DNA of 64,000 bases from Rotaria sordida (lineage: Eukaryota; Rotifera; Eurotatoria; Philodinida; Philodinidae). Shown piece after piece: positions 1-12,244 of this stretch; position 1 is the stretch's first letter, and each line of letters opens with the position of its first letter. The notes under the pieces were generated by a model. The model ran no database searches. It was not told the origin of the DNA and worked only from the letters and a program-made list of their open reading frames with translations. The stretch spans positions 105,280 through 169,279 of the forward strand of contig CAJNOL010000275.1 in NCBI GenBank assembly GCA_905250125.1, read 5' to 3'. The position numbers and the translations under genes are program-made.

Positions 1-1204
1 CATCGACCATAATTTCATCAAATGATGATGATAGAGAACGAGTTTGACGAATGATGGTGTTATTTATTTGTCCTTGAACCAAAGAAAAATAAACAACAAT
101 AATAAAAATGCAAGGTAGCATCGAAATCGACGCACAATTCTTGAAAAATCTATAGAATGATAAAATAAATTACTGAAGTTTCATTTATCGGCATTTTTAT
201 TATTTAGTTTTTCTGTCGAATAAACTAATGTAACATACCTTTTGACGAAGAAAAGAGACAACAGTAGACTTATGAAATTTTTCTCAATCTATCATAGACT
301 AGTCGTAACAGCTAGCGTATTCAGAATTAAACTAGTAGTTTATTTATTATGATAAAATTCTCATTTATATACTCAATTGTTATGTATTCATCACTCGTCT
401 CAACTACAATGTAGTTCTTATTTTGTATATGTCGTATGTGCTTAAGTGAAATATAAAAGAGGGATTGTATAATGTTCTTTTGTATATATGTATGTATGTA
501 TGTGTAGGTGTATGTTGAAACAAAAAGGAATAGTTTTATCTTTAGTTTGAGTCATAGATAAGACCTTAATCCTCTTTTACCACAGTACCTTGCTTTAATT
601 TTTACAAAAAAAATCAATGATAGAAGCAATGGTTGACAAAATAAACTTTTTTTAAATGTTCGATTCAAACATTACAAGAAAAAGGAAGAAAATTATTCAA
701 TTTCCTTTTGTTTAAGAATGTATATCACATTGTTCTTTATATACATTATATGATTGATTGATCAATCACATAAAATATTTTGTAGTTCTTCGTTAATCGA
801 TCATGGAAGAGTCATATATCCTATACTTTTTAAAAATTTATTTATGTGAATATCCGTCCAATTCTGACCTTTTTCTTCCTATTTGCCTGTACATATCAGT
901 GCGCACTATTATTTATTATGAACTAAAATAAAATCAATGACGTCAATAATCCAAAATCTTCAGCTTGTCGTCTTTTGTCGTGAAAATGTTCTATCGATGA
1001 TTAATACTTAGCTTATCTGAAATGATTTTGATCAACTTGAATTAATGTAGGATGATCAAAATGGGTGCTATTTACAATTATAGATTATTTTATCTTTTTT
1101 AATTATAGTATATTATGTCTATGTGGCTTATATTTCAGGCTATTTTGCATTTCTTTGATCTTCTTTTCGTATTTAATTGAATTCACTAGAGAAAAAAATA
1201 ATAA
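1..1204. other. AT-rich intergenic DNA
   Basis: No open frame with recognisable protein similarity, RNA gene or tandem array was seen. Homopolymer runs and a short TATG/TGTA run near 485-510 are the only low-complexity signals. Confidence 0.6.
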
Positions 1205-1331
1205 TGTACTCAGGTCAAACAAGCACGGTCGTAAATGACTGTATATGGAGAAATACCACGATTTACATGGTCCAGTATTATGATCGTTTACGATCCTCGT
1301 ATACGAACCCGTATTCATCGACCTGAGTACA
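1205..1331. mobile_element. 127-bp MITE with 12-bp perfect TIRs
   Basis: The first 12 bases, TGTACTCAGGTC, return as an exact inverted copy at the end. The interior carries the CGTAAA/CGTTTACGATC/CGTATACG words that fill the cluster at 57.5-58.1 kb, and the phrase AGCACGGTCGTAAA occurs in both places, so the two are probably related. No coding capacity and no clear target duplication were seen. Confidence 0.7.
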
Positions 1332-1803
1332 CAAAACATTGTTTCAATTGACGCAATGTGTTTTCACACGGGTAAGAATTATTTGAAAAAAGTTCTTATT
1401 TCAATAATAATCTCTCATTGTAACAGAGCTTGATGTTAAATTATAGATAAAGAATAAAGCAGTGTATCATCAATGATGAATTGAAAATAAAATGTGCAAC
1501 ATTAATTCAATTTATTACAATTGTATTGATCAACTTAACTTCTTTCACCTAATCATATAATTTACCACTATATGTGATCAATTGTAAAGTTGTTGCAAAT
1601 AGAAAAAACAACATCGTAATAATAAGCGATCGAACTATCATGATGCAGTGTGTCGAGATCATTGAGACTTAGCAAAGCCAATAATACTTTTTTTCTCCGA
1701 AAAAAAAATCGAAATCATATTTATAATAAACCATGAGTTTAGATATAACGATGCATAGTACATATGTAAACGAAGTTCAAAACTTTTGTGATGTTGTACG
1801 AGA
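1332..1803. other. Intergenic, nothing recognised
   Basis: AT-rich sequence without a supported gene or repeat. Confidence 0.5.
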
Positions 1804-2322
1804 GTGATTCCATGATATATGTGACACGTTGTACATGACTTCGTTCAAATCGATTTTCATGTTTCAAACCGTGTAGAGCATAGTCAATTTACTTACTATG
1901 ATTACAACAATTCACAGAAATATAGCGAAATATGTCTAACACTACGTAAAAATACTGTAAAAGAGGTTAAAATGTCCATCATCATACGTTTCTAACGTAG
2001 AATTTGGGCACATAGCTACGTAGCAGATTTTGTAAAACAAAATTCGCTTTACATGTCTATATATGGTACTTATCGCGGGCGTATCAAATAGATAGTCATT
2101 TTAGCACGGAAAGATTATCATAAATAATCAGATTATAAGTATATATGGTATTGACTATACTTTGCTTTAATTTTGTGAATCGTCGATCCCTTCAACATAA
2201 GAATTTATAGTCGATCGTTTGTTATCATAGTAAGTAAAACAACAATGTTCTACATGATTTGAAACGTAAAAATCGATTTGGAGGAACTCAATGTAAACAT
2301 GTCACATCTACCATGAAATCAC
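1804..2322. repeat. Foldback element, arms about 100 bp
   Basis: The left arm (1804-1905) and right arm (2221-2322) are imperfect reverse complements. Shared words include AAATCGATTTT, GTTTCAAA and TTACTTACTATGAT. The spacer of about 315 bp is unrelated. No open frame is present, so it is probably a non-autonomous element. Confidence 0.65.
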
Positions 2323-2895
2323 CCACAATATAGTATACCATAAATGAATAGCACACATGTGAAATAGGGAAATTATTCAGTTGTAACTTTCGTCTTCTTC
2401 GCAAGAAAATGAAATAATGGCATAAATAATTTTATTGAGAATCATGGACTATTTGTTAATCTTTCATACTAGATTAAGCAAAAATTTTTGATAACATTAT
2501 CATTTACTCTTATATATTGACTATAAACCTGTGACTTATCTTAACTATAAGAATGAGGATGACAACGGTGTTGAATAACAGTGATATGGAAAAACGATAT
2601 TTATAAACAAAGATGTGCACTGCCAAGTCAGCGATGTTAAGACTTTTTTTAGGATCAGGAGGATCAGCTAAAACCTATCCGACAAAAACCTTTTTTTCAC
2701 CCAAAAACAAGTGTTAAATCCAATATTCAGCAAAATTTTAATACAATAATAAAGAAACATTTGACATAAGACTTACAACAACCAGAATCAGTAGTATAAG
2801 ATTCAATATATATTACCTCTTCTTTTTACTATGTAATATCATACATCTATTTGTCAATAAAATATCTATTATATTTTTAAACGGATCTATATGTA
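2323..2895. other. Intergenic, nothing recognised
   Basis: AT-rich. No gene or array was seen up to the LTR that starts at 2896. Confidence 0.5.
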
Positions 2896-3247
2896 TGTGA
2901 GACTTTCGTTTGAGGACGTATAGTAGAACTAGTGAATTTAGTCTGCTAAAGAATTAAAGAGCTCATATAAACTGCCTACCTTCCTTTTCCGTCTTAATAT
3001 TTACTGCCATTGCGAAATTACTGTGTATGAAATGTTTTATTTTGAAAAGAATAAAACACAAGAATAGCCAATAACCAAAAATATAATAATAAAGAAGATG
3101 AATGAAGAGGGAAAAGATGGGCGAAATACGAAAGACAAAAACAACAAAATAAGATCAAAACAAGATACATTAAAGAGGGGAGAAGAAAACCAATAACAAC
3201 CGGTGAGCAGAGTTAGCGTCATAGAGTGACATCTGTCGACGCTAACA
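2896..3247 (-). repeat. 3' LTR of the gag-only element
   Basis: A 352-bp direct repeat of 4409-4755. Its end (on + strand GTTAGCGTC ... GACGCTAAC, 3212-3246) forms a hairpin that is present in both LTRs. Confidence 0.85.
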
Positions 3248-3259
3248 CCGCCCCCTTTC
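3248..3259 (-). promoter_or_regulatory. Polypurine tract
   Basis: Minus-strand GAAAGGGGGCGG lies directly against the LTR start TGTTAGC. This is the expected plus-strand primer of reverse transcription and also the longest purine-only run nearby. Confidence 0.8.
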
Positions 3260-3456
3260 GGCTAGAAAGAACTGACCAAGGCTACTGCTCACCCTATTGG
3301 TTAAGTTGCAATAACAATCATCTAGACCTTTCGGATGAACAGATATAAGGTATAACATACATACAAACAACAATAACAAAAAACATGATGAATATAAGAA
3401 AAGAAAAAATAAACAAACAAACAAATGATGAACGTTTAAAAAACGGATGCTTATTA

Positions 3457-4407
3457 TCAATGAATACCGAGCCATTCTGTATAGCTGTTTTTTCCACAGA
3501 CATTTGTGGATAAGCGTTTAGTTTTTTTCCTCTTTTTATATACGAAAACGTCCCATAAAGTAGATTTAACTTTATTATTTTTATACCATTGAGGAATGTC
3601 AAATCGTAATAAATAAGAGATAAAATCTAATAGATGACCATCAGGAATATAGATCATACCGGAACGATGTCCAATTCCTCGAGCCCATTTTTTGATATCA
3701 CCTATGCTATCCTTTAGTGTCTTAGGATTTTTTATTAAATGTTCTACGATCGCATTACGAAGATCATTGATTGCTTGATCAAATACAACCGTAGAATAAG
3801 CAGTAATGACAACCATTGATTTCTCGTCTGATATCTCACCAACCGTATTGTTGACACCAAAATCAATAATAGAGTTTGATTGGGATACTAATATTTAACG
3901 TTCAAAACATATCGTATCTGGATTATCGGTACATTTTTCTTTTAGATTATTAGCTGATGCATTTTGATATAGAAGTTCTCCGTTAGACAAATTATTCATA
4001 ATCTTTTGATGAGATTTCGATTCAGATGAAAAAGAATCATTTATATCAAATTCTGATAATAAAAATTCATAAAAATCATCAAAAGATTGAATTTCTTTTC
4101 GACTTGCGTTGTATTTACATTTAGTATCACCCTCGACTAAATGCGAGATAACTTCAAGGCGCAATTTTCGTGACATTGCTAACTGATTAAATTTACGCTC
4201 GGTTTTGTCTAGCCATTCAATAACATTTTGTTCTGCCGAAAATGGAACGAAGTGATGTAAAATGAATGCGACGGCACAAAAAAACAAGTACGGCGAAAAG
4301 ATAAGGTAAAAGATCAGGCAAATAAAAGAGGACAAAAAAAATTGAGAGGAAGAGAGAAAACAGGAAAAAAAAGAGGCAGATAAAAACCTACCCGACTTCT
4401 CCACCAA
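3457..4407 (-). pseudogene. Decayed Gag-like reading frame of the LTR element
   Basis: Two minus-strand open stretches cover the interior: 4407-3895 and 3816-3457, separated by a stop and a frame change. The first has the layout of Ty3-type Gag proteins: an acidic residue-rich helix with EWLDKTERKF, then a stretch ending SFDDFYEFLLSEFD, which resembles the region Gag proteins use for capsid packing. The first part of that frame overlaps the primer site and is low-complexity, so the true protein start is not visible. The second stretch (IGDIKKWARGIGHRSG and onward) has no recognised domain and may be a Gag C-terminal part. No zinc knuckle was seen. Family assignment is by pattern only. Confidence 0.55.
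4391..4406 (-). promoter_or_regulatory. tRNA primer binding site
   Basis: Minus-strand TGGTGGAGAAGTCGGG begins two bases after the LTR end. Its complement ends in CCACCA and fits a tRNA 3' end: CCA, one discriminator base, a 7-base acceptor strand and the start of the T-arm with C at position 61. The tRNA species was not identified. Confidence 0.7.
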
Positions 4408-4408
4408 T

Positions 4409-4755
4409 TGTAAGATTCTCGTTTGAGGATGTATAGTAGAACTAATGATTTTAGTTTGTTAAAGGATTAAAGAGCTCACATAAACTATCTACTTCCCTGT
4501 GTCGTCGTAACATATATTGCCATTGAGAAGTTATTGCGTTTGGAATGTTTTATTTTGAAAAGAAAAAAACATAAGATAACTAATAACCAAGAATATGATA
4601 ATAAAGAAGATGAATGAAGAGGGGAAAGATAGTTAAAATACAAAAAAAACAGTAAAAGAACATCAAAACAAGATATATTAAAGAAGGAAAAAGAAAATCA
4701 ATAACAAACAGCGAGCAGAGTTAGCGTCATAGAGTGACATCTGTTGATGCTAACA
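4409..4755 (-). repeat. 5' LTR of the gag-only element
   Basis: A 347-bp direct repeat of 2896-3247 with many substitutions but the same ends and the same GTTAGCGTC hairpin. It would carry the promoter of the element. Confidence 0.85.
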
Positions 4756-6026
4756 ACATAAATACATATCCATCTATCCTGTATCGTTACTCATCTTTTT
4801 TTCACTTATTCAGTGTTCATGATTCATTTCGTTGTTTTTCTCTCAGAAAACCAAAAAAAAATCTGTTTTATGTAACATTTTATAGTATAAGTTCTCTAAC
4901 AAGAACGTACTTTTAGACAGTGTTATATATATTTATATAATTAGTCGAAATTAAAAATTTTAAAATGTAATCTTTTATCTTATCAACAGATATGTAACTA
5001 GTTCTACATAGAAATAAAACCAAATCAAAGAATCATTTACTGGAAACTTGCTAAAATTTGTTTTTCACAATCATAATTAATAGTAAGAATTCGAATTTAA
5101 ATAACACTCTGTCACTGACTGTAGCAATCTGACTATCGAGTGAACTCTGTGACTTTAGAATGCCTTGAAATTTGAAGAAAAGCACTAACCACACACATAG
5201 CGTACGACCCATGAAATTGTTACAAACTCTATATATGTTAAAAGAGCTGTATAAAGGACTCAAATTACATTAATGTAACACTAAGGGAGAGTGTTACAAA
5301 AGATATTCAATGAATGATTTTTAGAAAACTAACATTTAAGTGCTAATTTCAAGGGCTAAATCTCATTTATATTCAAATTTGAATTTGGCATGAATTGAGA
5401 TAAGAACGAACATTTCTATATTATAGTTTCAGAATGTATTACCGAAAATATATAAAAAAGAAAGATTTTCTATCGAATAGATCAAGATTTAATTGATTGC
5501 ATTTAGTACACGTCTACTTCGTACTCATATCTTTTCTAATTATGGATTATAACTTAAAAGTAGGTCTTTGAGAATATGTGGTAGTGGAAAAGTATTCAAG
5601 ACATGTCTCGTATCGGTAGATGCTTAACACTCCTGTATTAGAAGTCATTCGTATGTCATGCAATCTTTGTCATTTATTTTATTACATAGGAAGTGTTAAC
5701 ATGATTTTCGTCAAAACTGAAATCAAACGAATGTTGCGATAATAGCATTGTTTATTTTTGGATGCTTATTCTACATGTTGCATAATTATATGTGTCGTCC
5801 GTATTTTTTAATTTATTCTTTTGTTTTTTTAAATATTTAGTTGAAATGTGCTGTCATTATGTAGACTTTTTTCACTGATGATATGTTTCCTTGACTATCT
5901 AGTCGAGGTTGAATTTTCAATTGAACCAGAGCTGCTCAATATTATATGTTGATTGCAGGTGTCGCGTGAATCGAAAGTTAAGAGTGTTAAATTAGAAAGT
6001 GTACAGAATAGTGTCGTTTTAGCTTT
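4756..6026. other. Intergenic with two small hairpins
   Basis: No gene was recognised. A perfect hairpin TGTAACACT/AGTGTTACA lies at 5274-5299, and a looser pair TTAACACTCCT / AGGAAGTGTTAA lies near 5625-5700. They may be remnants of small inverted-repeat elements. Confidence 0.5.
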
Positions 6027-7107
6027 CCCTAGTCGAACATCTTGTAAGCAAGATCTTGGTCAGGATACAAGCTACAGAGATATGAACAGATCTTGAAAGT
6101 TTAAGTGTAAGATAATCATATTATCTTGTACTAAGATTTATAATTAGATCTTTGGTACAAATCTAAAAGATCTTGGATGCAGGTATTCAATGTCTTTAAT
6201 TTGATATCTGGTCTGTTGTGATCGTTTTTATTGATCTTTGTTCCCAGCAATTATATCTTTCAACTAATAACCAAGATCGACAAGATCTTTATTTAAAGTT
6301 CGCCTGTTCAATTTATATCTAACATGAGCAATATCTTTCTGAACATTTAGTGCAAGTTAATTTTCCATTAAAAATAGTACAAAAAACAAGAACTAAAAAC
6401 ATGCAGAAAATTCTTTAGTTGATAGGAGCAATTATTATGAATTCAAAAACATGCCTATTTATGCAAACTCAAATAGAGTAAAACTATAGCGTAAAGAAAC
6501 AAAGAATTCAAAGGATTTATCTAAATTAAAGATTTGATTAATACTAAAATCTAAAACGTCTTTTATTTTATCGAATTTCAAAAAAAGTTTGACTTTAAAA
6601 AATTCGAATTCTAAACCGTCTTATATCGTAACCAGACATCAACCATCCTCTTATAAAATACAAATTTTTCATAAATGCTCGCTAGATTAGCCTAAAAAAC
6701 TTTGTTGATACTTTATGAATTTTCTGTTAAATTATTTTTTCTTTCCTCTTTGTTCTTCATAACTTTAAGTTTATTGGTTTGCAAATGCCTTCACTGTTTC
6801 CAAATTTTTTACGTCTATGAGATTTACAAGTTTATATGATTGAGTTTTGGAACGTGTAGTTCCAAACGATTAAAGAATTTTTAAAAGTGTGAATAAATTA
6901 ATGATGCCGCTTTTTGTTTTACTCGAGATCCTGGGAAAAGATAATAATAACTGATATCTTTTTTATAATCTTGACATGTGAGAATCTTTGAACAGATCTA
7001 ACAAAGATCTTAGGTACAGATATATCTGATACGTTCAAGATATACACAAATGAATTATCTTTTAAAGAGCTTGATAAGATATTGTTTACAAGATGTATCG
7101 ACTAGGG
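6027..7107. mobile_element. 1.08-kb non-autonomous TIR element
   Basis: The left end reads CCCTAGTCGA then CATCTTGTAAGCAAGATCTT. The right end, read on the other strand, is CCCTAGTCGATACATCTTG followed by TAAACAATATCTT. Both subterminal regions are crowded with AGATCTT/CAAGATCT words, as transposase-binding subterminal repeats often are. No long open frame lies between. No target duplication was clear. Confidence 0.65.
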
Positions 7108-8690
7108 TGTACATTGTCAGGCTTAAGGTACTCTTTCTATTATAATTATTGATAGTTATAAATTAAAACTTATGGACTTCAATGATTACACTACAATTTA
7201 TCAATGGTTCAATGACAATAACCAACCAACACCAATGGATTTTTATTCATTTATTTTATTTTATTTTAATAAAAAGAAAATTATTTTTTTTAAGCTTTTA
7301 TCATTCATATTTGTACCACTATCTTACTATATGAAGACATATCACAATTTATTTTTAGCACAATAATAAATACTAAATGATTTATAAGTATATATCTCAT
7401 TGATGTGGAATAGTAACACTCTTGACATTGGTTATATTGTTTTTATTAGACATTTCTGAAGTAGTCTTATTGCATTTTTGGCTATTGAAATTATCGTAGT
7501 CGCCTCACAAGATGTTGTTCTAAAAGGATCAAATCACAATATAGTACTCGAATGTGATTTATTTCGTATAGAGTGCTACTTTTCTAAAGGAATTGATAAT
7601 AACACGGAAAGAGTTTTTATATAGATCCAATAATTTTTGTCACATAATATTGACGTCAATCGCTTTCAATATTTTCGTATTCGGTCATTAAGTTTTTTAT
7701 TGAACAAACAAATGGAATGTGACATGACAAGAAAAGAATAATCGATGATTAAATTATCATAAATTTTCATGAATTCGATTCATTTCGAGATATTTGTCTA
7801 ATTCATTCTTTAACTTATTACATACTTCATACGATACAATCCGATAAAATAATATCAAGATTTATTATCGATAATAATGATTCGACAATGGAGATAGAAT
7901 CTGAATATCTCTGTGTGTCAAGTGACACGTTTTTATTTTGCCCATATTCATTCTATTTTCATATGGAACCTTTATTAATTTAGATTCAACATGGGACATA
8001 AATTTCATTATTACTATCGATACTATTAGTATTACGAAGCACAATAATTTATGAAGTCGTCCGTATCCGCCAATTAATCTGTCAGACATCGTTGACTAAG
8101 ATGATCGGCCATTCTTTGAGTATGAACATTTAGGTAAGTTATATGACATGTGGATAATCTTTTTTTTAAATATTTTCTTGTTTCTGAATGGCATTAGATG
8201 CAATAAAAACTTTTGCAAGAGAAAAGGATTTTTGTTTGCCCACAACGCATCAGCCAGTTAAACTGCAAGAAAAAAATACAAAATCTTTTAAATTAAATTC
8301 TGTTACGATGGCTATTTCGTGTTTCACAAATGTATCGAGTAAGATATTCTTCTAGAAATTTAATAACTATTTTCTTTCTTCATATGAATCAATTTGTCAT
8401 GTCATGAAATACGATCATGCATGGAATGAACATATAAAAAAGGTCAGAAAAATGCTTTTGAAAAAAAAACCTGATATCGACTAACATTAAACAAATGACT
8501 GAAGACGAAAAGTATACTTCAGTGTTTTAACTAGGACGAAACTTCGTTTAGTATAGTTTATTTCAAGGCTTATCGCGTTGTGAAGGTTCAATACCGTGAT
8601 CAAAATCTCAAAGAGCATGTAGGAAAAATACTATTACTCTCAAAACATCACACTTTTAATATTCTAACAGAAAAACATACTTGAATTTCC
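7108..8690. other. Intergenic, nothing certain
   Basis: AT-rich. Short open frames at 7172-7366 and 7865-8089 have no recognisable content. From about 8150 onward there may be eroded N-terminal sequence of the Rep relic that follows, but I cannot support it. Confidence 0.4.
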
Positions 8691-8699
8691 GGTGAGTTA

Positions 8700-9640
8700 G
8701 TCTTGCAAGCGTTCAAATTAAATGAAGGCAATGTTGATGAAGGAATTCGTCATTTAATGAAAAGGCATCAACAGAAACTTTATCAAGCTTGAAATAGTAA
8801 ATTTATTGATCTAAATTTCGAACTATTGAAATATCTATTAAATCAAAGAGAAAGAATATGAGAAAAAATTTGATCTGTTTTATTTTTCTAGTGAAAAGCT
8901 GTCAAACGCATCTTCTATACATCAATAAACAAGTGCGATTCGAAGAATAACAGCTTCAGGCCTATGATAAAGAGCATTGCTAGTCAGATTCATTTCCTGT
9001 TTATACAAAAAGCGTAAGTACGTATTCTTACTTTTCATGCTGTTAATATGTGTTTTTTCCTTTCTATTCGAGCGACGTATAATAGAAAGCGAATGAATAA
9101 ATGACTGGCAATTAATTTTAGAAAAGAAGAATGATCCAAATGTCCCACTTTGATTGGTCTAATAGAAAGAGGTATGTAAATAAATTACTAAAATCAACGT
9201 TTTTTAATCAAGTGATTGTTTCTTCTATCATAAAAAAAATTTAAGAAAGACAATTTTCACACGATCTCTACTGAGTGTAATGACTCATTATCAAGATCTA
9301 TGGTATCCCGGAAAATGGAATAATGACGCCGACTATATAGTGATGGACGATATTCCATGGAATCAGTTCAAGAAAAAATGGTATCCATCAAAGAAAGATC
9401 TACTTATAGGTCACGAAGAATTATTTGTGAGTATATCATTCTTTGCAAAGTTTATTGAGAAATACTTTTTCTTATATACTTCTCAGTACATATTAGATTA
9501 CAGACATTCATAGCAAGAGTAACGAAATCAAAACAAGAATGCCTGCTATTGTTCTCATAAATCCAGATGATGTTTGTAACTTATCCAAACAGCTACGTAC
9601 TCAAAAAGAAAAATCTAAAGCCAGTTATTGGAAAGAATGA
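8700..9640 (+). pseudogene. Decayed Rep (SF3 helicase-type) relic
   Basis: Fragments in more than one frame resemble the replication-initiator proteins of CRESS-DNA viruses and related replicons. Around 9280-9430 the frame contains a Walker B-like stretch, DYIVMDDIPW, followed by a KKW..SKKDLL..HEEL stretch; near 9540-9575, in another frame, is IVLINPDD, which matches SF3 motif C. Upstream a piece with EGNVDEGIRHLM (about 8720-8760) fits the linker region of such proteins. The Walker A region near 9150-9180 is damaged, and several stops and frame changes separate the pieces, so it cannot make a working protein. It is probably an old endogenised copy or a relic of a rolling-circle transposon. 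Nuclease-domain motifs were not found. Confidence 0.5.
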
Positions 9641-10440
9641 ATTTTTATATACATTATAGATAAAGAACGTTCCGAAAATGAGAATGTATAATCTTAAGAA
9701 ACTAATTCTCTTCTTTTTTTGCATACAATTTTTAGAAGATACTGAACGTTTTCACAAACCGAAACCTTAGAACTATCAAATTAAATAAATTCGTTCGAAA
9801 ACTTCGACCATATTCTAGAGTTTGTCGAAGCTCGACGTTGTTGACTTCAGGCTTAACAAAACAATGTGGCATTAGTCTTTAACGAAGAAAAACGATGATA
9901 AAGAAAAAACATCGAAAATAACAATATCATCTCGCACAACAGAAGAAGAAATGATAAAGACATAATTAGTTATTGAATGAAAACCTATAAAATGGAACGC
10001 AATCATGCAACTGTTGTTATTTTCAGTGTAAGATTGATGACGTCACCGATTACGAAAGCAAGATCAATTCCAACCATACTACCATCTATTTTTTTCTAAA
10101 GAAAACCTACGCATAAAAATAAAATCCTTAGTATATCTATATCAAATCTCTGCAATGTTTCTATTTATAATCATAAAAGATTAGTACTGACAGATATGTA
10201 ACAAGATCAAGAAGATAAAATTTGGTGATCCTTCGCAGAAGAATCGGAGCTTCAGAAAATAAAGTGTAACAACCCTTTTTTTCTCCTATCCATGAAGTTT
10301 ATGTATGTATATGATAGAAATATTTGAAGGAAAGAATCTCTATAATATACATTTCAAGTAAGGAAATCTTTTTATTTTATTTAAAAGAATACACTACAAA
10401 TATTACATTATGTCTAATAGAGTAAAAGAAAACAATTTAA
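9641..10440. other. Intergenic, nothing recognised
   Basis: AT-rich sequence downstream of the VWA gene, including its likely 3' UTR. No array or RNA gene was seen. Confidence 0.5.
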
Positions 10441-10681
10441 TCATGTTGATTTGAGTTTATTACGAGCAACACATTTACGAACAAGTCTTCGTGTTTGACT
10501 GACATCAAGTAATTCATCATCGGCTAAATTTATATGGGATATTTCAGTTTTCTTTTCAATTGGTTTTGCAGCAGGAACAACTGAAGGTGTTGATATCTAA
10601 AATAAAAATTTTTATTTTTATAAATAATAATTAGGAAATTACACCTTATAACATACTTCCATTGCTTCATTATCAGTTGAC

Positions 10682-10712
<31 letters not shown>

Positions 10713-12244
10713 CTTCTTCTTCCACTTTAGAATCTCCATTGAATGTTAGACGAGCACTTCGACGACTACCATGAACAACTACTCGTTTAGGTTTCTTCTT
10801 TATTATTGGTTTTGTTACTTTAGTTACTGTTGTTTTCTTACTAAAATATAACATCGATCTTAATATTAATAAAAAAAAAAAAAAACGTATGAACAGGTCG
10901 AATAGCTTACATGACAGGTGTACCAGTACGTTTTTTCTTTGTTGATGTAGAAGCGGGTGTACGAGTACGTTTTCTCTTTGTTAATGTAGAAGCAGATGTT
11001 GGAGTTGTACTGACACCAAATAATCCTCCAAATGTTGTTGTAGTAGTAGGAGGAGCAATCAGCAATCCTTTATTAGCTATCCATTTTTCTCGAACTTCTT
11101 TTAATGTTGTCAATGTAGAAAGTTGTTCAGCAGTCAGTGTTAATGATGGAATATTTGTTGTTCCATTTTGATTGTCTATTTTTAATCGACGTGCTTTAGC
11201 ACCTATGAAAGAAAAAATTGACATAAATCTTTTTCTATTTAACTGTTAATATCGTTTCTTTTTCTTTTCTTCTATTTACCTCCACTATGCATTAATTCAT
11301 GAATACGTCGAGTAAGTTCAGCTTCATCTATTGGACCACCACGTAATTCTGCTTCACGCATTACTTCTTCATGTACTTGAGCTATTAATCGTTCAAGAGA
11401 AATTTCTTCTTTAGCGGAACCAACAATCACCGAAGCTAAATTAGCACAATTATTTAATGGTATATATTGACCACCTGTTTTAAATGCAAGTGCCATGAAA
11501 AAATCACGATAAGATATTGTAGCTGGCTCACATCCAACTGTATATAGAGTAATACCACGTTCAGCAAGTAATCCAACACATTCCATGGGATCATGTCCAG
11601 ATGGATCACCTATTAAAAAAACATATATGTTGAAATAAAAATTTATAAGAAAAAAATATTTTCTTTTTTTTTTACCATCAGGCCAACCATCACCCATCGG
11701 ATCTAGTCCATGAGGAGGAGCATCGGCAATAAGAATAGCTATTTTAACTGCATTTTTTCGCCACGTTAAAGTATGAACAGCAGCATGTAATGCAGGTGTC
11801 ATGGCTTCAGGACCATCACCACCTAAATATTAGTTTTTTTTATTTTCAACTAAAATATTGGATATTAAAAAAATAAAATAGCAAACCTCCAGAAGCAGAA
11901 GCTAAATCAATATTTGCTTTTGCTTGTTCAGAATCATTTGTAAAATCATTAACTTGAATAATAAATGTACGATCCTGAGGTGGGTGATCACGATAAAGAA
12001 TTAATGCAACATTCAATAAACATCGTTCACTTATAATAATATCTTGAATAATATTTCGCATATTCTAAAAAAAAATATTCTTCATAGATAATTTTTATTG
12101 TTTATACAGACTAATACTGACCTCTTGAGCTGATTTTATATAAGATCCCATACTTCCTGTAGCATCAATAATAAAAGCAAGATCCAATTCTGTAAGTGCA
12201 TTAGATGTGGGTTCCATAGTTGTTGTAGAAGATGCTTCAGTCAT
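10441..12244 (-). CDS. VWA-domain protein with basic and poly-Glu tail (473 aa)
   Basis: Seven exons: 12244-12122, 12064-11887, 11822-11676, 11609-11280, 11202-10911, 10840-10645, 10596-10441; all introns are GT..AG and the joined frame is open for 473 codons. Residues about 18-210 form a von Willebrand A domain. It starts ELDLAFIIDATGSMGSYI, where D-x-T-G-S is the metal (MIDAS) motif, and has SGGGDGPEAM and LIADAPPHGLD as the usual further loops. These loops resemble the VWA domain of the VwkA alpha-kinase group of amoebae and fungi, but no kinase domain follows. Residues about 270-420 are rich in Thr/Pro and basic clusters (KRKRTRTP, KKKPKRVVV), then a run of 13 Glu encoded by a TTC repeat. 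The basic clusters suggest a nuclear location (inference). Binding partner unknown. Confidence 0.85.

Larger units (their letters stand above)
2896..4755 (-). mobile_element. Gag-only LTR retrotransposon, reads right to left
   Basis: Two direct repeats of about 350 bp bound a 1161-bp interior. In element orientation each LTR starts TGTTAGC and ends ...ACA. The interior begins with a tRNA-primer-like site (4391-4406) and ends with a polypurine tract (3248-3259), both on the minus strand, which fixes the orientation. The only protein signal is a decayed Gag-like frame; no protease, reverse transcriptase, RNase H or integrase is present and there is no room for them. The LTRs differ at many positions, so the insertion is old. 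Flanks ATGTA (2891-2895) and ACATA (4756-4760) are at best a decayed target duplication. It would depend on enzymes from another element. Confidence 0.85.

Noticed and set aside
2891-4760. 5-bp target duplication of the LTR element
   Set aside because: ATGTA versus ACATA match at only three of five positions.
10911-11171. Plus-strand 86-codon open frame
   Set aside because: Antisense to VWA exon 5; Val-rich because of the codons opposite.
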